In this document: positions 20,514 through 29,760 of the stretch, in pieces | Numbering within the stretch: position 1 is the first letter of the stretch | Layout: the number at the start of each line of letters is the position of its first letter | Source of the DNA: Alphaproteobacteria bacterium | GTDB taxonomy: Bacteria; Pseudomonadota; Alphaproteobacteria; Micavibrionales; Micavibrionaceae | NCBI GenBank assembly: GCA_023384135.1 | Contig: JAHDXS010000001.1 | Coordinates: 868,001-932,000 of the forward strand | Length of the DNA: 64,000 bases | Direction of reading: 5' to 3' | The notes under the pieces: model-generated | Told to the model about the DNA's origin: nothing | What the model saw: the letters and a program-made list of their open reading frames with translations, nothing else | Database searches by the model: none | Made by a program: the position numbers and the translations under genes

Positions 20514-21422
20514 ATGGCGATGGAAGACATACCGCTCTCTTCCGGCTCGCTATTCTTCGGCTCGCTTTTCGGCACGAAGGTTGGCTCGTTCGCGGACGAG
20601 TTGACCTTGTTCCTGCTCGAAGTTCTTCTCGTCGGCCTGATCGTTTATTTCGTCGAAAGAATCCGCCCCGCCGAACCCCGGACGCCCTTTTTCAAAAAGG
20701 ACCTGCGAAACGAATTTTTGATGGCGTTCATGAATGTAGGCATTTCACAACCCATCATTCAAATTCTTCTGGCCGTCACAATCGTATCCCTCCTGACGCC
20801 TATCATACCGTATCAGGCCTTCTCGGACACGATCCAAAGCTGGCCCTTGGCGCTGCAAATCGCTTTGGGATGCCTCGTGCGTGATTTCTCCGTCTACTGG
20901 CGCCACCGCTTTACGCATTACTGGATGTGGTCATATCATTCCGTCCACCACAGCGCACAACAGCTCACATGGCTCACCAGCCTGCGCCTTCACCCGGTAG
21001 ACGTTCTGGCTGCCATGATCTTCGATACGGTCATCCTGCATCTGGTCGGCTTCGACACGCAGGGCATCATCATGATCATCGTCATTATGAAATTTTTTAA
21101 CTATTTCACGCACCTCAATCTCGACCTAAAATTCGGCAAGCCGATGCGCTATATCTTCGCATCGCCGAATTACCACCGCTGGCACCATGCCACGGTGCGC
21201 GAAGCCTACGATAAGAATTTCTGCTCCGCTTTCCCGTTCTTCGATCTTGCTTTCGGCACCTATTACCACCCCGAGGACCTCCCGCCCGGATACGGTCTCT
21301 CCCCGCGCGAACAGGCGAACTACCCCGACACTTTCATCGGCTGGCTGGCCTATCCCTTTAAACGGGACTGGAAACGCCTTAAAAAGGCGTTGGAAAAACG
21401 CAAACCTAAAGAACCGTCATAA
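20514..21422 (+). CDS. Fatty acid hydroxylase / sterol desaturase family protein
   Basis: 302-aa integral membrane di-iron enzyme. The histidine clusters are HRFTH at 131-135, HSVHH at 142-146 and HRWHH further on, with another histidine at LRLHP. Hydrophobic segments lie at about residues 30-48 and 75-98. Family members hydroxylate or desaturate acyl chains, sterols or carotenoids. It is three bases after the second SpeE-like gene, so the three are almost certainly one transcript, linking a lipid oxidation step to that unusual pair. It converges on priA, with only three bases between the stops. Confidence 0.9.
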   Translation: MAMEDIPLSSGSLFFGSLFGTKVGSFADELTLFLLEVLLVGLIVYFVERIRPAEPRTPFFKKDLRNEFLMAFMNVGISQPIIQILLAVTIVSLLTPIIPYQAFSDTIQSWPLALQIALGCLVRDFSVYWRHRFTHYWMWSYHSVHHSAQQLTWLTSLRLHPVDVLAAMIFDTVILHLVGFDTQGIIMIIVIMKFFNYFTHLNLDLKFGKPMRYIFASPNYHRWHHATVREAYDKNFCSAFPFFDLAFGTYYHPEDLPPGYGLSPREQANYPDTFIGWLAYPFKRDWKRLKKALEKRKPKEPS

Positions 21423-21425
21423 TTT

Positions 21426-23627
21426 TTACAAAAAACTCTGCGGGTCGATATCGGTATAGACGCGGATATTGGCGGGAATTTTATGCGCCGCAAGCCATTC
21501 GGCGATGGTTTTCTGAATATGAAGCGCCCGGTCGGCCCGCACTAACAGGCGGTAGCGGTATTTCCCGCGCAGCCGCGCCAGCGGCGCCGGAGCGGGCCCG
21601 AGCGTCTGAATTTTCTGCCCCTTTTCGTTCATCCCCTGCGGCGCGGTGCGGCCCAGCGCCCGGGCCAGTTCGATCACCTGCCCCTCCTCGCGGCCTGCCA
21701 CGATAATCCCCGCCAGCCGGGAAAAGGGCGGCATGTCGGCCTCCTGCCGCTCCATCGCCTCGACCAGAAGAAAATCGTCACGTTTGCCCTCCGCCAGCGC
21801 CTTCATGATCCGGTGCTCGGGCATCCAGCTTTGGAGGATCACGCGCCCCTTTTTCTGTTCGCGCCCCGCGCGGCCTGCGACCTGATGCAAAAGCTGATAC
21901 GTCCGCTCCGCCGCGCGCAGATCGCCGCCCTGAAGCCCGAGATCGGCATCCACCACGCCCACCAGCGTCAGGCCGGGAAAATGGTGCCCCTTCGCGATGA
22001 TCTGCGTCCCCACGACGATATCCACTGCCCCGTCGCGGATTTGCGTCAGTTTTTTTTGCAGATCCTCATTGCTCTCGGTCGTGTCGCTGGCCAGAACGAT
22101 CGTCCGCGCATCGCAGAACATCTGGGTAACTTCCTCATAAATCCGCTCCACGCCGGGGCCGCAGGCCACCAGAGAGTCCGCCTCCCCGCAGGTCGGGCAG
22201 TTTTTCGGAACCGCCGCGTGGTAGCCGCAATGATGGCAATGCAGGCGCCCGCTTTTCTTATGCTCGACCAGCCACGCCGTGCAGCGCGGACATTCGAACC
22301 GGTGCCCGCAGGAACGGCAGAGCGTGAGCGGCGCGTATCCCCGGCGATTCAAAAACAGCAGAACCTGCTCGCCCTTCGCCAGAACCTCCTTCATCGCCTG
22401 CACGAGCGTGGGCGAAAGAAAATTCCCGCGCTCCGGCTTGTCCGCGCGGAGATCGACAATCTCAATATCCGGCAGGCTCGCGCCGCCGTAACGGGCGGGC
22501 AGGTGCAGAACGCCGTAACGCCCGGTCCCCTCCGGCGCCTCCCATGTGTTGTGCGCGGTCTCCAAAGAGGGCGTGGCCGAAACAAGAACCACCGGAATTT
22601 TCGCCAGATGCGCCCGCACCACCGCCATATCCCGCGCATGATAGATCACGCCGTCTTCTTGCTTATAGGCCGGGTCGTGCTCCTCATCGACGACGATCAG
22701 CCCGAGATCGGCATAAGGCAAGAACAGCGCCGAACGTGCACCGACCACCACTTGCGTTTCCCCCTCCGCCACGCCGCGCCACGCCAGTCGCCGCTGGGCG
22801 GGCGTGAGATTAGAATGCCACAGCGCCGGATCGCACCCGAAGCGCGAACGGAAACGGTCGAGAAAGGCGTTGGACAAGGCGATCTCGGGCAAAAGGATCA
22901 ACGCCTGCTTCCCCTGCTGCAGCGTTTCCGCCACCGCCTCGAAATAGGTTTCGGTCTTCCCTGCCCCCGTCACGCCATCCAGCAGCGTCGCCTTGAACGC
23001 GCCCGCGCCGACTTGCGATTTCAAAACGTCCGCCGCCGCCTTCTGCGCCTCCGACAGCGCCGGACCGGGGCGCTCCAAACCGGGCCGCGTGCAGGGGTAG
23101 GGCCGCAGCAATTCGACCTCGGCCAGAAATTTTTTCTCCGCCAGCCCCTTCACCACGCCCGCCGAACACCCGGTCATGGATTCGATCTCCGCCGCGCGGC
23201 GCACCTGCCCGTCCTGCATCAACACTAAAACTTTTTGCCGCGCCTCGCTTAACCCCTTCGCGGACGGATCGGCCTCCGGCGCGATACGGTATCCCGTCGC
23301 GGGCTTGGGCGGCGTGAACGCACCCGGCGCGCTCAGCGTCATTTTGAGAACCGAACCTTTAGGCGAAAGCGTATAGGCGCCCACCCAGTCGATGAAATCG
23401 CGATGCACGGAGGGCAACGGCGCAATCGGCAGACGCTCAATCACGGCTTTGAGCTTTTCCGGCGCAACGTCGCCCGCCCCCGGTCCCCAGACCACGCCCG
23501 TGATCTCCCGGTTGCCGAGCGGCACGGTGACGTAATCCCCCGGCGCGAGTTGCAGGTTCGCGGGAACGAGATAGTCGTACGCCTTGTCTACGGGATAGGG
23601 AACCAGAACGGAGACGGTCCGGCTCAT
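21426..23627 (-). CDS. priA: Primosomal replication restart helicase PriA
   Basis: 733-aa 3'-5' helicase that reloads the replisome at stalled forks. The N-terminal DNA-binding region (VSVLVPYPVDKAYDYLVP) is followed by Walker A GVTGAGKT at residues 218-225, a DEEH box (VVDEEHDPAYKQED) and a complete zinc-binding segment with paired cysteines CRSCGH, CPRC, CHHC and CPTC. The final helicase motifs GTQIIAKGHHFPGLTLV and QVAGRAGR are intact. It overlaps the upstream oxidase gene by four bases. Confidence 0.97.
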   Translation of the reverse strand: MSRTVSVLVPYPVDKAYDYLVPANLQLAPGDYVTVPLGNREITGVVWGPGAGDVAPEKLKAVIERLPIAPLPSVHRDFIDWVGAYTLSPKGSVLKMTLSAPGAFTPPKPATGYRIAPEADPSAKGLSEARQKVLVLMQDGQVRRAAEIESMTGCSAGVVKGLAEKKFLAEVELLRPYPCTRPGLERPGPALSEAQKAAADVLKSQVGAGAFKATLLDGVTGAGKTETYFEAVAETLQQGKQALILLPEIALSNAFLDRFRSRFGCDPALWHSNLTPAQRRLAWRGVAEGETQVVVGARSALFLPYADLGLIVVDEEHDPAYKQEDGVIYHARDMAVVRAHLAKIPVVLVSATPSLETAHNTWEAPEGTGRYGVLHLPARYGGASLPDIEIVDLRADKPERGNFLSPTLVQAMKEVLAKGEQVLLFLNRRGYAPLTLCRSCGHRFECPRCTAWLVEHKKSGRLHCHHCGYHAAVPKNCPTCGEADSLVACGPGVERIYEEVTQMFCDARTIVLASDTTESNEDLQKKLTQIRDGAVDIVVGTQIIAKGHHFPGLTLVGVVDADLGLQGGDLRAAERTYQLLHQVAGRAGREQKKGRVILQSWMPEHRIMKALAEGKRDDFLLVEAMERQEADMPPFSRLAGIIVAGREEGQVIELARALGRTAPQGMNEKGQKIQTLGPAPAPLARLRGKYRYRLLVRADRALHIQKTIAEWLAAHKIPANIRVYTDIDPQSFL

Positions 23628-24586
23628 GCCGCCCGCCCGGCCTTTCCGGCCTTGCCGAGCGCGAGATCGCGGACCTCATAAGCGCAACCCCACGCGATCG
23701 TATAACCCGCGCCGCCCTGCCCGTAATTATGGATGACGGGCACCGCGCAGCTTTGCTCGTCGCGCTCGACGCGCACCTCGGGCCGCATAGGCCGAAGACC
23801 GACTCGCACGCTCAGCACCTCGGGATTCGCAAGGCGTGGATCAAGCGTCGCCGCCCAAGAAAGAATTTGGTTCGTCAGCGCATCATCGGGTGTTAGGTCC
23901 CATTCACCCACATCCGCCGAACCACCGATCAGGATTTCCTCGTAACGCGGATAGAAATAATTGCGCCCCTCGAACGTCGCGAAGTGAAAGTCGATGCCGG
24001 GATTCTTGATGATCACGACCTGCCCGCGCATCGGATAGACCTGCTCGTCATTCACGAAATGCCGCGCATTTATGCCCGTCGCGTTGACGATCAAATCGAA
24101 ATCCTTCTCCAGTTCCTTGAGATTTTTAATCTCGCGCATCGTGAACGTGCCGCCGCCGGCCTCGAATTTTTTGCGCAGGAACGGATAATACCGCCCGACA
24201 TGCATCACCAGCAGCCGCGCCACCATCCCCTTTTTGTAATCCTGCGGACACTCCGCCTCGCTCAGAACCCGCGCATCGCGCAGCCGCATGAAAAACTCGG
24301 GGATCTCAAGATCGGGATCGTAAGTGCATTTCGTCCAGTTCGCCCAGAAAACCCCCGCGTCCGGGTTGTCCATCATGGACAGCAAAACCTCGTCGTTCTG
24401 GCGGTACCATTCCTGCGTACGCGGGCTATCCTCCACGCCGTAAGGGTACGAGATCGCCCCCGCCGCATAGGATGTCGTCTTTTCGAAAGAGTCGCGCGAG
24501 AAAATCTCGACCTTGGCCCCGCTCTCCTGCAGCGCCAAAGCCGTGGTCAGCCCCGTAATTCCGCCCCCGATCACTGCACTTTTCAT
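23624..24586 (-). CDS. FAD-dependent D-amino acid oxidase-like protein
   Basis: About 320-aa flavoprotein of the DAAO family. The N-terminal dinucleotide-binding motif is AVIGGGITGLTTALALQ, and the C-terminal FAD contact is the HNYGQGGAGYTIAWG motif. In family members an arginine before this holds the substrate carboxylate; VRVGLRPMRPE supplies it. Candidate substrates are D-amino acids or related imino acids in the cytoplasm. The ATG at 24586 is chosen because the Rossmann motif starts three residues later. It overlaps priA by four bases, an unusual partner. Confidence 0.87.
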   Translation of the reverse strand: MKSAVIGGGITGLTTALALQESGAKVEIFSRDSFEKTTSYAAGAISYPYGVEDSPRTQEWYRQNDEVLLSMMDNPDAGVFWANWTKCTYDPDLEIPEFFMRLRDARVLSEAECPQDYKKGMVARLLVMHVGRYYPFLRKKFEAGGGTFTMREIKNLKELEKDFDLIVNATGINARHFVNDEQVYPMRGQVVIIKNPGIDFHFATFEGRNYFYPRYEEILIGGSADVGEWDLTPDDALTNQILSWAATLDPRLANPEVLSVRVGLRPMRPEVRVERDEQSCAVPVIHNYGQGGAGYTIAWGCAYEVRDLALGKAGKAGRAA

Positions 24587-24683
24587 AAGTTTATTGCCCT
24601 TTTTTGTCTCAAACTCTAAAATAAAGCTCAACCGGACGGGCCGGATTGATAATAAACATTTTTAAGGTCATACCAGAGCCAGC

Positions 24684-25664
24684 ATGATACGCGATCGCTT
24701 TCTGGACATAAAGGGCGGATTGAAGGGCCTATTCGACCGCCTGCGCGGCAAGGACGAACCGCCGGAGATCGGCGCACGCTATTACGAGGTGGACCGCCGC
24801 GACCTGACCGCCTTCGTCACCGGAGAATCCCTCGAACACTGGAACAAGAAGATCAGCCTCAACGCGCTGGCCACGCGCTGGGAGATGTGCGCGGAGACGC
24901 TGCAACCCGGCCTCAACCTTCTGGGCCAGCGCGAATACCGCGAAGACGCCGTCCGCGCCGTCCGCGCGATCATGCAGACCGCCCGCCATATCCGCGAGGC
25001 CGATGAGTTTGCGCCGAAAATTCTCGTCTCGATCGAAAATATCGATGCGCTGGCCGAAGGCCGCAACGCGCTGAACGTGCTTAAACTGCGGGTGCACGCC
25101 CACAAACATCAGCCGGAAAAGCCGAACGCCCCCGGCAACATCGATGCGCTCTATTATAAAGCCGCGGCCCTGTTCGCCCCGTATGGCCGCCCTTATGGCC
25201 GCCCCGACAAGCTGGTCATGATCCCCCGGGCGACGCTGGAAGGCATTGTCGAACCCGTCATCGACGCGCTGCACATAAACCGCGCCAGCCGCAACCCGCA
25301 TGCGCAGGCGTGGGAAAAGCTAAGCTTACTTATGACCGAAAACGACGCCTACCCCTTCAAGCCCGAGGATTACAGCGGCCCCTTCATGGTCAGGACTCAC
25401 CTCTACGCGCTCGGCCTCTGCCTGAGCCGCACAGGAAAAGAGGACAATGTGGTCGTACCGTCAGAAACGATAACAGGGCTCGAATACACGCTGCATCACA
25501 TGCCCTACACAATTAGCCATATGAACAGCAGCGGCCAGTACAGGAAATCCGCCCAAGATGCGCAAACAATGCTAACCGCGTATCAGGGCATCCGCCAAAA
25601 CCTCGCCCCTTGGTTCACCCACCCCGGCCAGCATCCGGGCAGCGATTACGCTTACGGAGAATGA
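24684..25664 (+). CDS. Unrecognised 326-aa protein, paralogue of its neighbour
   Basis: No family recognised. A basic amphipathic start (RDRFLDIKGGLKGLFDRLRGK) is followed by YYEVDRRDLTAFV, a pattern repeated in the next gene (MVSVDRKDLTLCV), so the two share an ancestral N-terminal domain. The rest is mainly helical and soluble, with no signal peptide. The stop codon touches the next gene, so the pair is cotranscribed. Codon use matches the surrounding chromosome. About 50 bases separate it from the gene to the left on the other strand. Confidence 0.75.
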   Translation: MIRDRFLDIKGGLKGLFDRLRGKDEPPEIGARYYEVDRRDLTAFVTGESLEHWNKKISLNALATRWEMCAETLQPGLNLLGQREYREDAVRAVRAIMQTARHIREADEFAPKILVSIENIDALAEGRNALNVLKLRVHAHKHQPEKPNAPGNIDALYYKAAALFAPYGRPYGRPDKLVMIPRATLEGIVEPVIDALHINRASRNPHAQAWEKLSLLMTENDAYPFKPEDYSGPFMVRTHLYALGLCLSRTGKEDNVVVPSETITGLEYTLHHMPYTISHMNSSGQYRKSAQDAQTMLTAYQGIRQNLAPWFTHPGQHPGSDYAYGE

Positions 25665-25666
25665 CG

Positions 25667-26272
25667 ATGGATTTCCGAAAAACGATCAAGGACGCCTTCG
25701 CCAGACTATGGGGAACCGTCGAACCGCCAGCGCCCGCCGCCCCGGCGATGGTCTCCGTTGACCGCAAGGATCTGACGCTCTGCGTGATCGACGAGTTCGA
25801 CACGAAGAAACGCTCGAACGAATTTATCGCGGGCCGCTGGGCGGAAGTCGCGAACGCTTTGGAGGAAGGTTTCAGCGTCATGCGGCCGATGAACGAACTG
25901 GAAACCGAACTGGTCGGCGCCGTCCGCACTGTGGAACAGGCCATCCGCAGCGCCGGAACCTTCGACGCCAGAATCACCGTTCCGCAAGCAACGATCGAAA
26001 CGCTGGTGCAAAAGGGTGCGCTGGCCTATAACGCCAAGAACGCCATCATGGCCCGCGTGGGCGAGTTGCCCGTCGCGCTGGACCGGGTGGAGCCGCCCGT
26101 CATCGACGCCTCCCAGGAGACCCTGCGCTTCAAATTTCCCAAAAACGAGCAGCAGCAAACGCTTCTGGACCGCCATGACCGTCTGGCGATGTTCGCGCTC
26201 AAATCCCGCGAGGCTCTGACCCGCTACAGCACGGACGCCCCCTCCGGCCCGCGCCCGGACGCAGAAGCCTGA
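25667..26272 (+). CDS. Unrecognised 201-aa protein, paralogue of its neighbour
   Basis: Shorter relative of the preceding protein, sharing the amphipathic start (FRKTIKDAFARLWG) and the VDRKDLT motif near residue 30. The ATG at 25667 has GGAG seven bases upstream; the ATG at 25661 overlaps the preceding stop (ATGA) and is the alternative. The remainder is helical and ends in a disordered proline-rich tail. No catalytic motif was recognised. Probably functions with its neighbour. Confidence 0.72.
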   Translation: MDFRKTIKDAFARLWGTVEPPAPAAPAMVSVDRKDLTLCVIDEFDTKKRSNEFIAGRWAEVANALEEGFSVMRPMNELETELVGAVRTVEQAIRSAGTFDARITVPQATIETLVQKGALAYNAKNAIMARVGELPVALDRVEPPVIDASQETLRFKFPKNEQQQTLLDRHDRLAMFALKSREALTRYSTDAPSGPRPDAEA

Positions 26273-26350
26273 AAACTACCGCTTGAAAACCGCCCCCGAT
26301 CCGCTTACCAATAAGCAGGTTTCAGTCTTTTGGGTCAGGGAGTCTTACGC

Positions 26351-27007
26351 ATGAAATTTTTCGTCGATACCGCAGACATTAACGACATCAAGGATCTGGC
26401 CTCGACCGGGCTTCTGGACGGCGTGACCACCAACCCCTCCCTGATCGCCAAATCAGGCAAGAAATTCATCCCCCTCATTGAGGAAATCTGCGAAATCGTC
26501 TCCGGCCCGGTCAGCGCCGAAGTCGCCGCCACCGATTACGAAACCATGCGCAAGGAGGCTGAAGTCCTGCGCAAAATCGCCACCAACATCGCGGTCAAGG
26601 TGCCCCTCACCCCCGCCGGCTTGAAGGTCTGTAAGGAACTCTCCGACGGCGGAACGATGGTCAACGTCACCCTGTGTTTTTCCGCCGCGCAGGCCATCCT
26701 CGCCGCCAAAGCCGGGGCCACCTATATCTCCCCCTTCGTCGGGCGTCTGGACGATATCGGCGCGACGGGCCTCGACCTGATCGCGGAGATCTGCACGATC
26801 TATAACAACTACCCCGATTTCCACACGCAAGTGCTGGTCGCCTCCGTGCGCAACCCGCTGCATATCACCGAAAGCGCGAAGATGGGCGCGGATGTCTGCA
26901 CCTGCCCGCCCGCCGTGATCCGGCAGCTGTACAACCACCCGCTGACGGACAAGGGCCTCGCCGCCTTCGTCGAAGACTGGAAAAAAACCGGACAGAGTAT
27001 TCTTTGA
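26351..27007 (+). CDS. tal: Transaldolase / fructose-6-phosphate aldolase-type
   Basis: 218-aa small transaldolase of the TalC/FSA type, in the non-oxidative pentose phosphate pathway. [14 protein letters not shown] at the N-terminus, [11 protein letters not shown], and the Schiff-base lysine K83 in [11 protein letters not shown] are present, as is [12 protein letters not shown]. The ATG at 26351, with GGGAG upstream, fits the family better than the earlier frame start at 26330. Sequence alone does not separate transaldolase from FSA activity. Together with priA, DUF484 and xerC this is a familiar alphaproteobacterial neighbourhood. Confidence 0.93.
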   Translation: MKFFVDTADINDIKDLASTGLLDGVTTNPSLIAKSGKKFIPLIEEICEIVSGPVSAEVAATDYETMRKEAEVLRKIATNIAVKVPLTPAGLKVCKELSDGGTMVNVTLCFSAAQAILAAKAGATYISPFVGRLDDIGATGLDLIAEICTIYNNYPDFHTQVLVASVRNPLHITESAKMGADVCTCPPAVIRQLYNHPLTDKGLAAFVEDWKKTGQSIL

Positions 27008-27008
27008 T

Positions 27009-27287
27009 TTAGTGCAAGGACTCCGTCGTATTCGCCATAAGGTGCACGGCACTGAACCGCATGCTGCTGCCCTCATACGCGGCAAGCGCATTCAGCATCC
27101 GCACGGAGCGCGGCTGCGCGAAATTCTCGTCCTCGAATTTATGAAGATCGTCCACATCGCGCTCAGCCTCATGTTTGAGCTGCGCGTTGCGCCATTGGAT
27201 GAGCAGGATCATCTCGGGACCCCGCCCCTCTTTAATTGCCCGTTTTAAAAGCTCGCGTTTTAAGTCCTTGGAGGACCGTCTGCTCAT
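27009..27287 (-). CDS. Hypothetical 92-aa basic helical protein
   Basis: Starts MSRRSSKDLKRELLKRAIKEG at 27287; the frame stays open further upstream but the extension there is not protein-like. The product is strongly charged and helical, with a Trp-Arg-Asn-Ala-Gln segment (LIQWRNAQLKHEAERD) and no membrane segment or cysteine. Family not recognised. Converges on the transaldolase gene with one base between stops and is divergent from the DUF484 gene. AAGGAG lies about twelve bases before the ATG. Confidence 0.6.
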   Translation of the reverse strand: MSRRSSKDLKRELLKRAIKEGRGPEMILLIQWRNAQLKHEAERDVDDLHKFEDENFAQPRSVRMLNALAAYEGSSMRFSAVHLMANTTESLH

Positions 27288-27411
27288 TCTCCGTAACAAC
27301 TCCTTCCCATAACCATTGTACCGAAACTTTTCGGAAAATGGAAAAAATACTTTTGTGCGCATCCCCGCAAAACCCCTGTCACAAAGGGTTCCCGTATGGT
27401 ACGATGAGGGG

Positions 27412-28116
27412 ATGAAAGATAAGAAAACAGCCCTTATGACACCCACGAGCCCCACGGGAGACGACGTCCTCAAATTCCTGAAGGACAATCCCGATTTCCT
27501 GCAAAAGAACCCGCAGGCCTGCGACCTTTTGATTCCCCCTGCGCAAGTCAGGGGCAAGGGCCTCGCCGACTTCCAGACCTATATGATCGAGCGCCTCAAG
27601 GCCGATAAACAGGAATTCGAAAAGAGCACGCGCGAGATCATCGAAAACGCCCGCTCCAACATGAATAACCAGCAACGGATTCACAAATCCGTGCTGTGCC
27701 TTCTGGAGGCCACCAGCTTTGAGGATTTCATCCAGACCATCACGATGGATATTTCCGCCATTCTCGACGTGGATATCTCCGTTCTGGTCGTGGAGAGCAG
27801 CGCCCGCGAAATTCCCCACGTCCCGCAAAGCGGCATCCGCATCGTGCCCGAGGGCACAATCGACCGCTGGATGACCGGGAAAAACGTCCTGCTTCAGGAA
27901 GACATTTCGGGCATCGAGGCCATCTATGGCGGCGGCGCGACGCTCGTGCGTTCACAGATTTTGCTGCGCGTGGATATCTCCATGGACACCCCGCCCGCCA
28001 TCATCGCCTTCGGCAGCCGCGACGCGCATATGTTCCAGGAAGGCCAGGCCACCGACCAGATTCTCTTCCTCGCCCGCGTTATTGAGCGGTGCTTCCGCAT
28101 ATGGCTGAACATCTGA
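27412..28116 (+). CDS. DUF484 family protein
   Basis: 234-aa protein of the DUF484 family, a GAF-like sensor of unknown function that is commonly next to xerC. The family start VLKFLKDNPDFLQKNP is near residue 20, followed by a coiled-coil-like helix and a GAF-like domain. The ATG at 27412 is preceded by GAGGGG; the longer frame from 27316 has a non-conserved leader. The next gene begins inside its end (28101), so it is cotranscribed with xerC. Confidence 0.9.
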   Translation: MKDKKTALMTPTSPTGDDVLKFLKDNPDFLQKNPQACDLLIPPAQVRGKGLADFQTYMIERLKADKQEFEKSTREIIENARSNMNNQQRIHKSVLCLLEATSFEDFIQTITMDISAILDVDISVLVVESSAREIPHVPQSGIRIVPEGTIDRWMTGKNVLLQEDISGIEAIYGGGATLVRSQILLRVDISMDTPPAIIAFGSRDAHMFQEGQATDQILFLARVIERCFRIWLNI

Positions 28117-29087
28117 ACGCAAAGAAAACGATTAAAGAAAACCGCGCCCCGATAAAACCCGCGATCCTCGCCCTATGCGCGGGCGACCTTGCCGATGCGC
28201 TGGATCATTGGGGCCAGTGGCTGCGGGTGGAAAAAAATCTCTCCCGCCACACGCTCCGCGCCTATGGCGGCGATGTCGGGCATTTCATAAGCTTTCTCTT
28301 CGACCATAAGGGCAAGAACCCCGGCCTGAACGACCTCTCCGATGTCTCGCTGCGCGATTTCCGCGCATGGATGGCCCGCAAGGCGATGGACGGCGCATCG
28401 AACGCCAGCCGCGCCCGCTCGCTCTCGGGAATCAAAAACCTGCTCTCGTGGCTGGATAAACAGGGCGTCATGCACAACGCCGCCATAAAAACGGTCCGCA
28501 CCCCCAAGATCGCGCATAAATTGCCCCGCCCGCTCCATGAAAAACAGGCCCGCGAGGTCATCGAAAATGCGGGCATCGCGGAAAAGCAGGACTGGATCGG
28601 CGCGCGCAACATGGCGCTCTTCACCCTGCTCTACGGCTGCGGTCTGCGGATCGACGAGGCGCTCTCACTCAATATCGGCGACCTGCCGCGCGACGGCGTG
28701 CTGCGCGTGGTAGGCAAGGGCCGCAAGGAACGCATGATCCCCGTCTTGCCGATCGTCGAAAAAAACCTGAAGGAAGCCATTACACAAACCCCGTTTTCGG
28801 GAGAAAAAACCGCGCCGATTTTCCGGGGGACGCGCGGCGGTCGGCTGAATCAAGGTGTCGCACAAAAGGCGATGCGCAAAATCCGCGTCATGCTCGGCCT
28901 GCCCGACAACGCCACGCCGCACGCCCTGCGCCACAGCTTCGCCACGCACCTGCTTCAGAACGGCGCGAATTTAAGGGAGATACAGGAATTGCTCGGCCAT
29001 GCCTCGCTGAGCACAACCCAGCGCTACACAGAAATCAACGCCGAGGAATTGCTGAAAGTCTACAAGGCCGCGCATCCGCGCGCATAA
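28101..29087 (+). CDS. xerC: Tyrosine recombinase XerC
   Basis: 328-aa tyrosine recombinase for chromosome dimer resolution at dif. All catalytic residues are visible: Arg183 (GLRIDEAL), Lys206 (GKGRKERMIP), His274 and Arg277 (HALRHSFATHL), His300 (LLGHASL) and Tyr309 (TTQRYTE). The N-terminal core-binding domain starts at DALDHWGQWLRVEKNLS. The ATG at 28101 is preferred over a GTG at 28089. It overlaps DUF484 by 16 bases. No dif site was recognised in the window. Confidence 0.94.
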   Translation: MAEHLNAKKTIKENRAPIKPAILALCAGDLADALDHWGQWLRVEKNLSRHTLRAYGGDVGHFISFLFDHKGKNPGLNDLSDVSLRDFRAWMARKAMDGASNASRARSLSGIKNLLSWLDKQGVMHNAAIKTVRTPKIAHKLPRPLHEKQAREVIENAGIAEKQDWIGARNMALFTLLYGCGLRIDEALSLNIGDLPRDGVLRVVGKGRKERMIPVLPIVEKNLKEAITQTPFSGEKTAPIFRGTRGGRLNQGVAQKAMRKIRVMLGLPDNATPHALRHSFATHLLQNGANLREIQELLGHASLSTTQRYTEINAEELLKVYKAAHPRA

Positions 29088-29090
29088 CCC

Positions 29091-29414
29091 TCAAAGGGTC
29101 ATGTCGAACCCGGTCTCAAAATCCTGACCGCGCCCGGTGCCGGAGCCTTGCTTCGCGGGCTGACCGAAATCACGCCCGCCGGGCCGGAAGGAATCGTACT
29201 TGTCTTCATCCCCGGTGCGCACGCCCGTTCCCGCCGTTCCCGTCACAAGCTCGACATCGCTGATCCCGCCGCCATTGACGATCGGCGCAGGAGGTACGGG
29301 GGCGGTCGTGATCGTCTGGCCGCCTTCCGCTTCAGGTTTATCGGATGTGCGTCCGGCAAGCGCGTCTCCGGCTTGCTCAGCGCTTTTCTTGAACCAGTCG
29401 CCGAAATCACGCAT
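29091..29414 (-). CDS. Hypothetical 107-aa disordered protein
   Basis: Begins with an amphipathic helix (MRDFGDWFKKSAEQAGDAL) and then becomes low-complexity, rich in Gly, Pro, Thr and Asp, with several RxGxxDFG-like repeats near the end (GGRDFGQP, GRGQDFET). No signal peptide. Second gene of a two-gene unit, three bases after the glutamine-rich protein. It converges on xerC with three bases between the stops. Family not recognised; the coding call rests on the tight operon spacing. Confidence 0.6.
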   Translation of the reverse strand: MRDFGDWFKKSAEQAGDALAGRTSDKPEAEGGQTITTAPVPPAPIVNGGGISDVELVTGTAGTGVRTGDEDKYDSFRPGGRDFGQPAKQGSGTGRGQDFETGFDMTL

Positions 29415-29417
29415 GGC

Positions 29418-29666
29418 TCAGCCCAGATCTTCGCTGGGGTGCCAGTCGTAACCGTCGCCGCCCATCTGCGCGTTGCCGTTCGGGCCGCTTTGCTGCTGTT
29501 GCTGTTGTTGCGCAACCTGACGCACAGGAACGTCGAAGCCGACCTCGTCGCCCGCCTGAACCTCGATGGTCTTGACGCCCGAAGCGCCAACGCCTTCCCA
29601 ATCCGCGAGGAACGACTTGCCACCATCGACCGGAATGTTCTTTTTGTCGAAATTTTGACCGCTCAT
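29418..29666 (-). CDS. Hypothetical 82-aa protein with polyglutamine run
   Basis: Begins MSGQNFDKKNIPVDGGKSFLADWEG at 29666, with AAGGAG seven bases upstream. A compact N-terminal part (residues 1-50, including VKTIEVQAGDEVGFDVPV) is followed by seven consecutive glutamines and a Gly/Asn/Asp tail ending WHPSEDLG. No membrane segment. First of a two-gene unit divergent from the 260-aa gene at 29892, with a perfect palindrome in the shared gap. Family not recognised. Confidence 0.65.
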   Translation of the reverse strand: MSGQNFDKKNIPVDGGKSFLADWEGVGASGVKTIEVQAGDEVGFDVPVRQVAQQQQQQQSGPNGNAQMGGDGYDWHPSEDLG

Positions 29667-29760
29667 TTTTTTCTCCTTGGTTACACGTACGAAAGGCAAC
29701 AATACGAGCATACCAAACGCCGCCGCTCAAGACAATTTTCTGATGCACCGCAGCAGTTTA

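Noticed and set aside
21813..23228. Plus-strand open frame of 471 codons opposite priA
   Set aside because: Arg/His-rich shadow of priA with no ribosome site or motif.
28101..29087. XerC as a phage or integron integrase
   Set aside because: Normal XerC length and residues and DUF484 neighbour; no attachment site or cargo genes.
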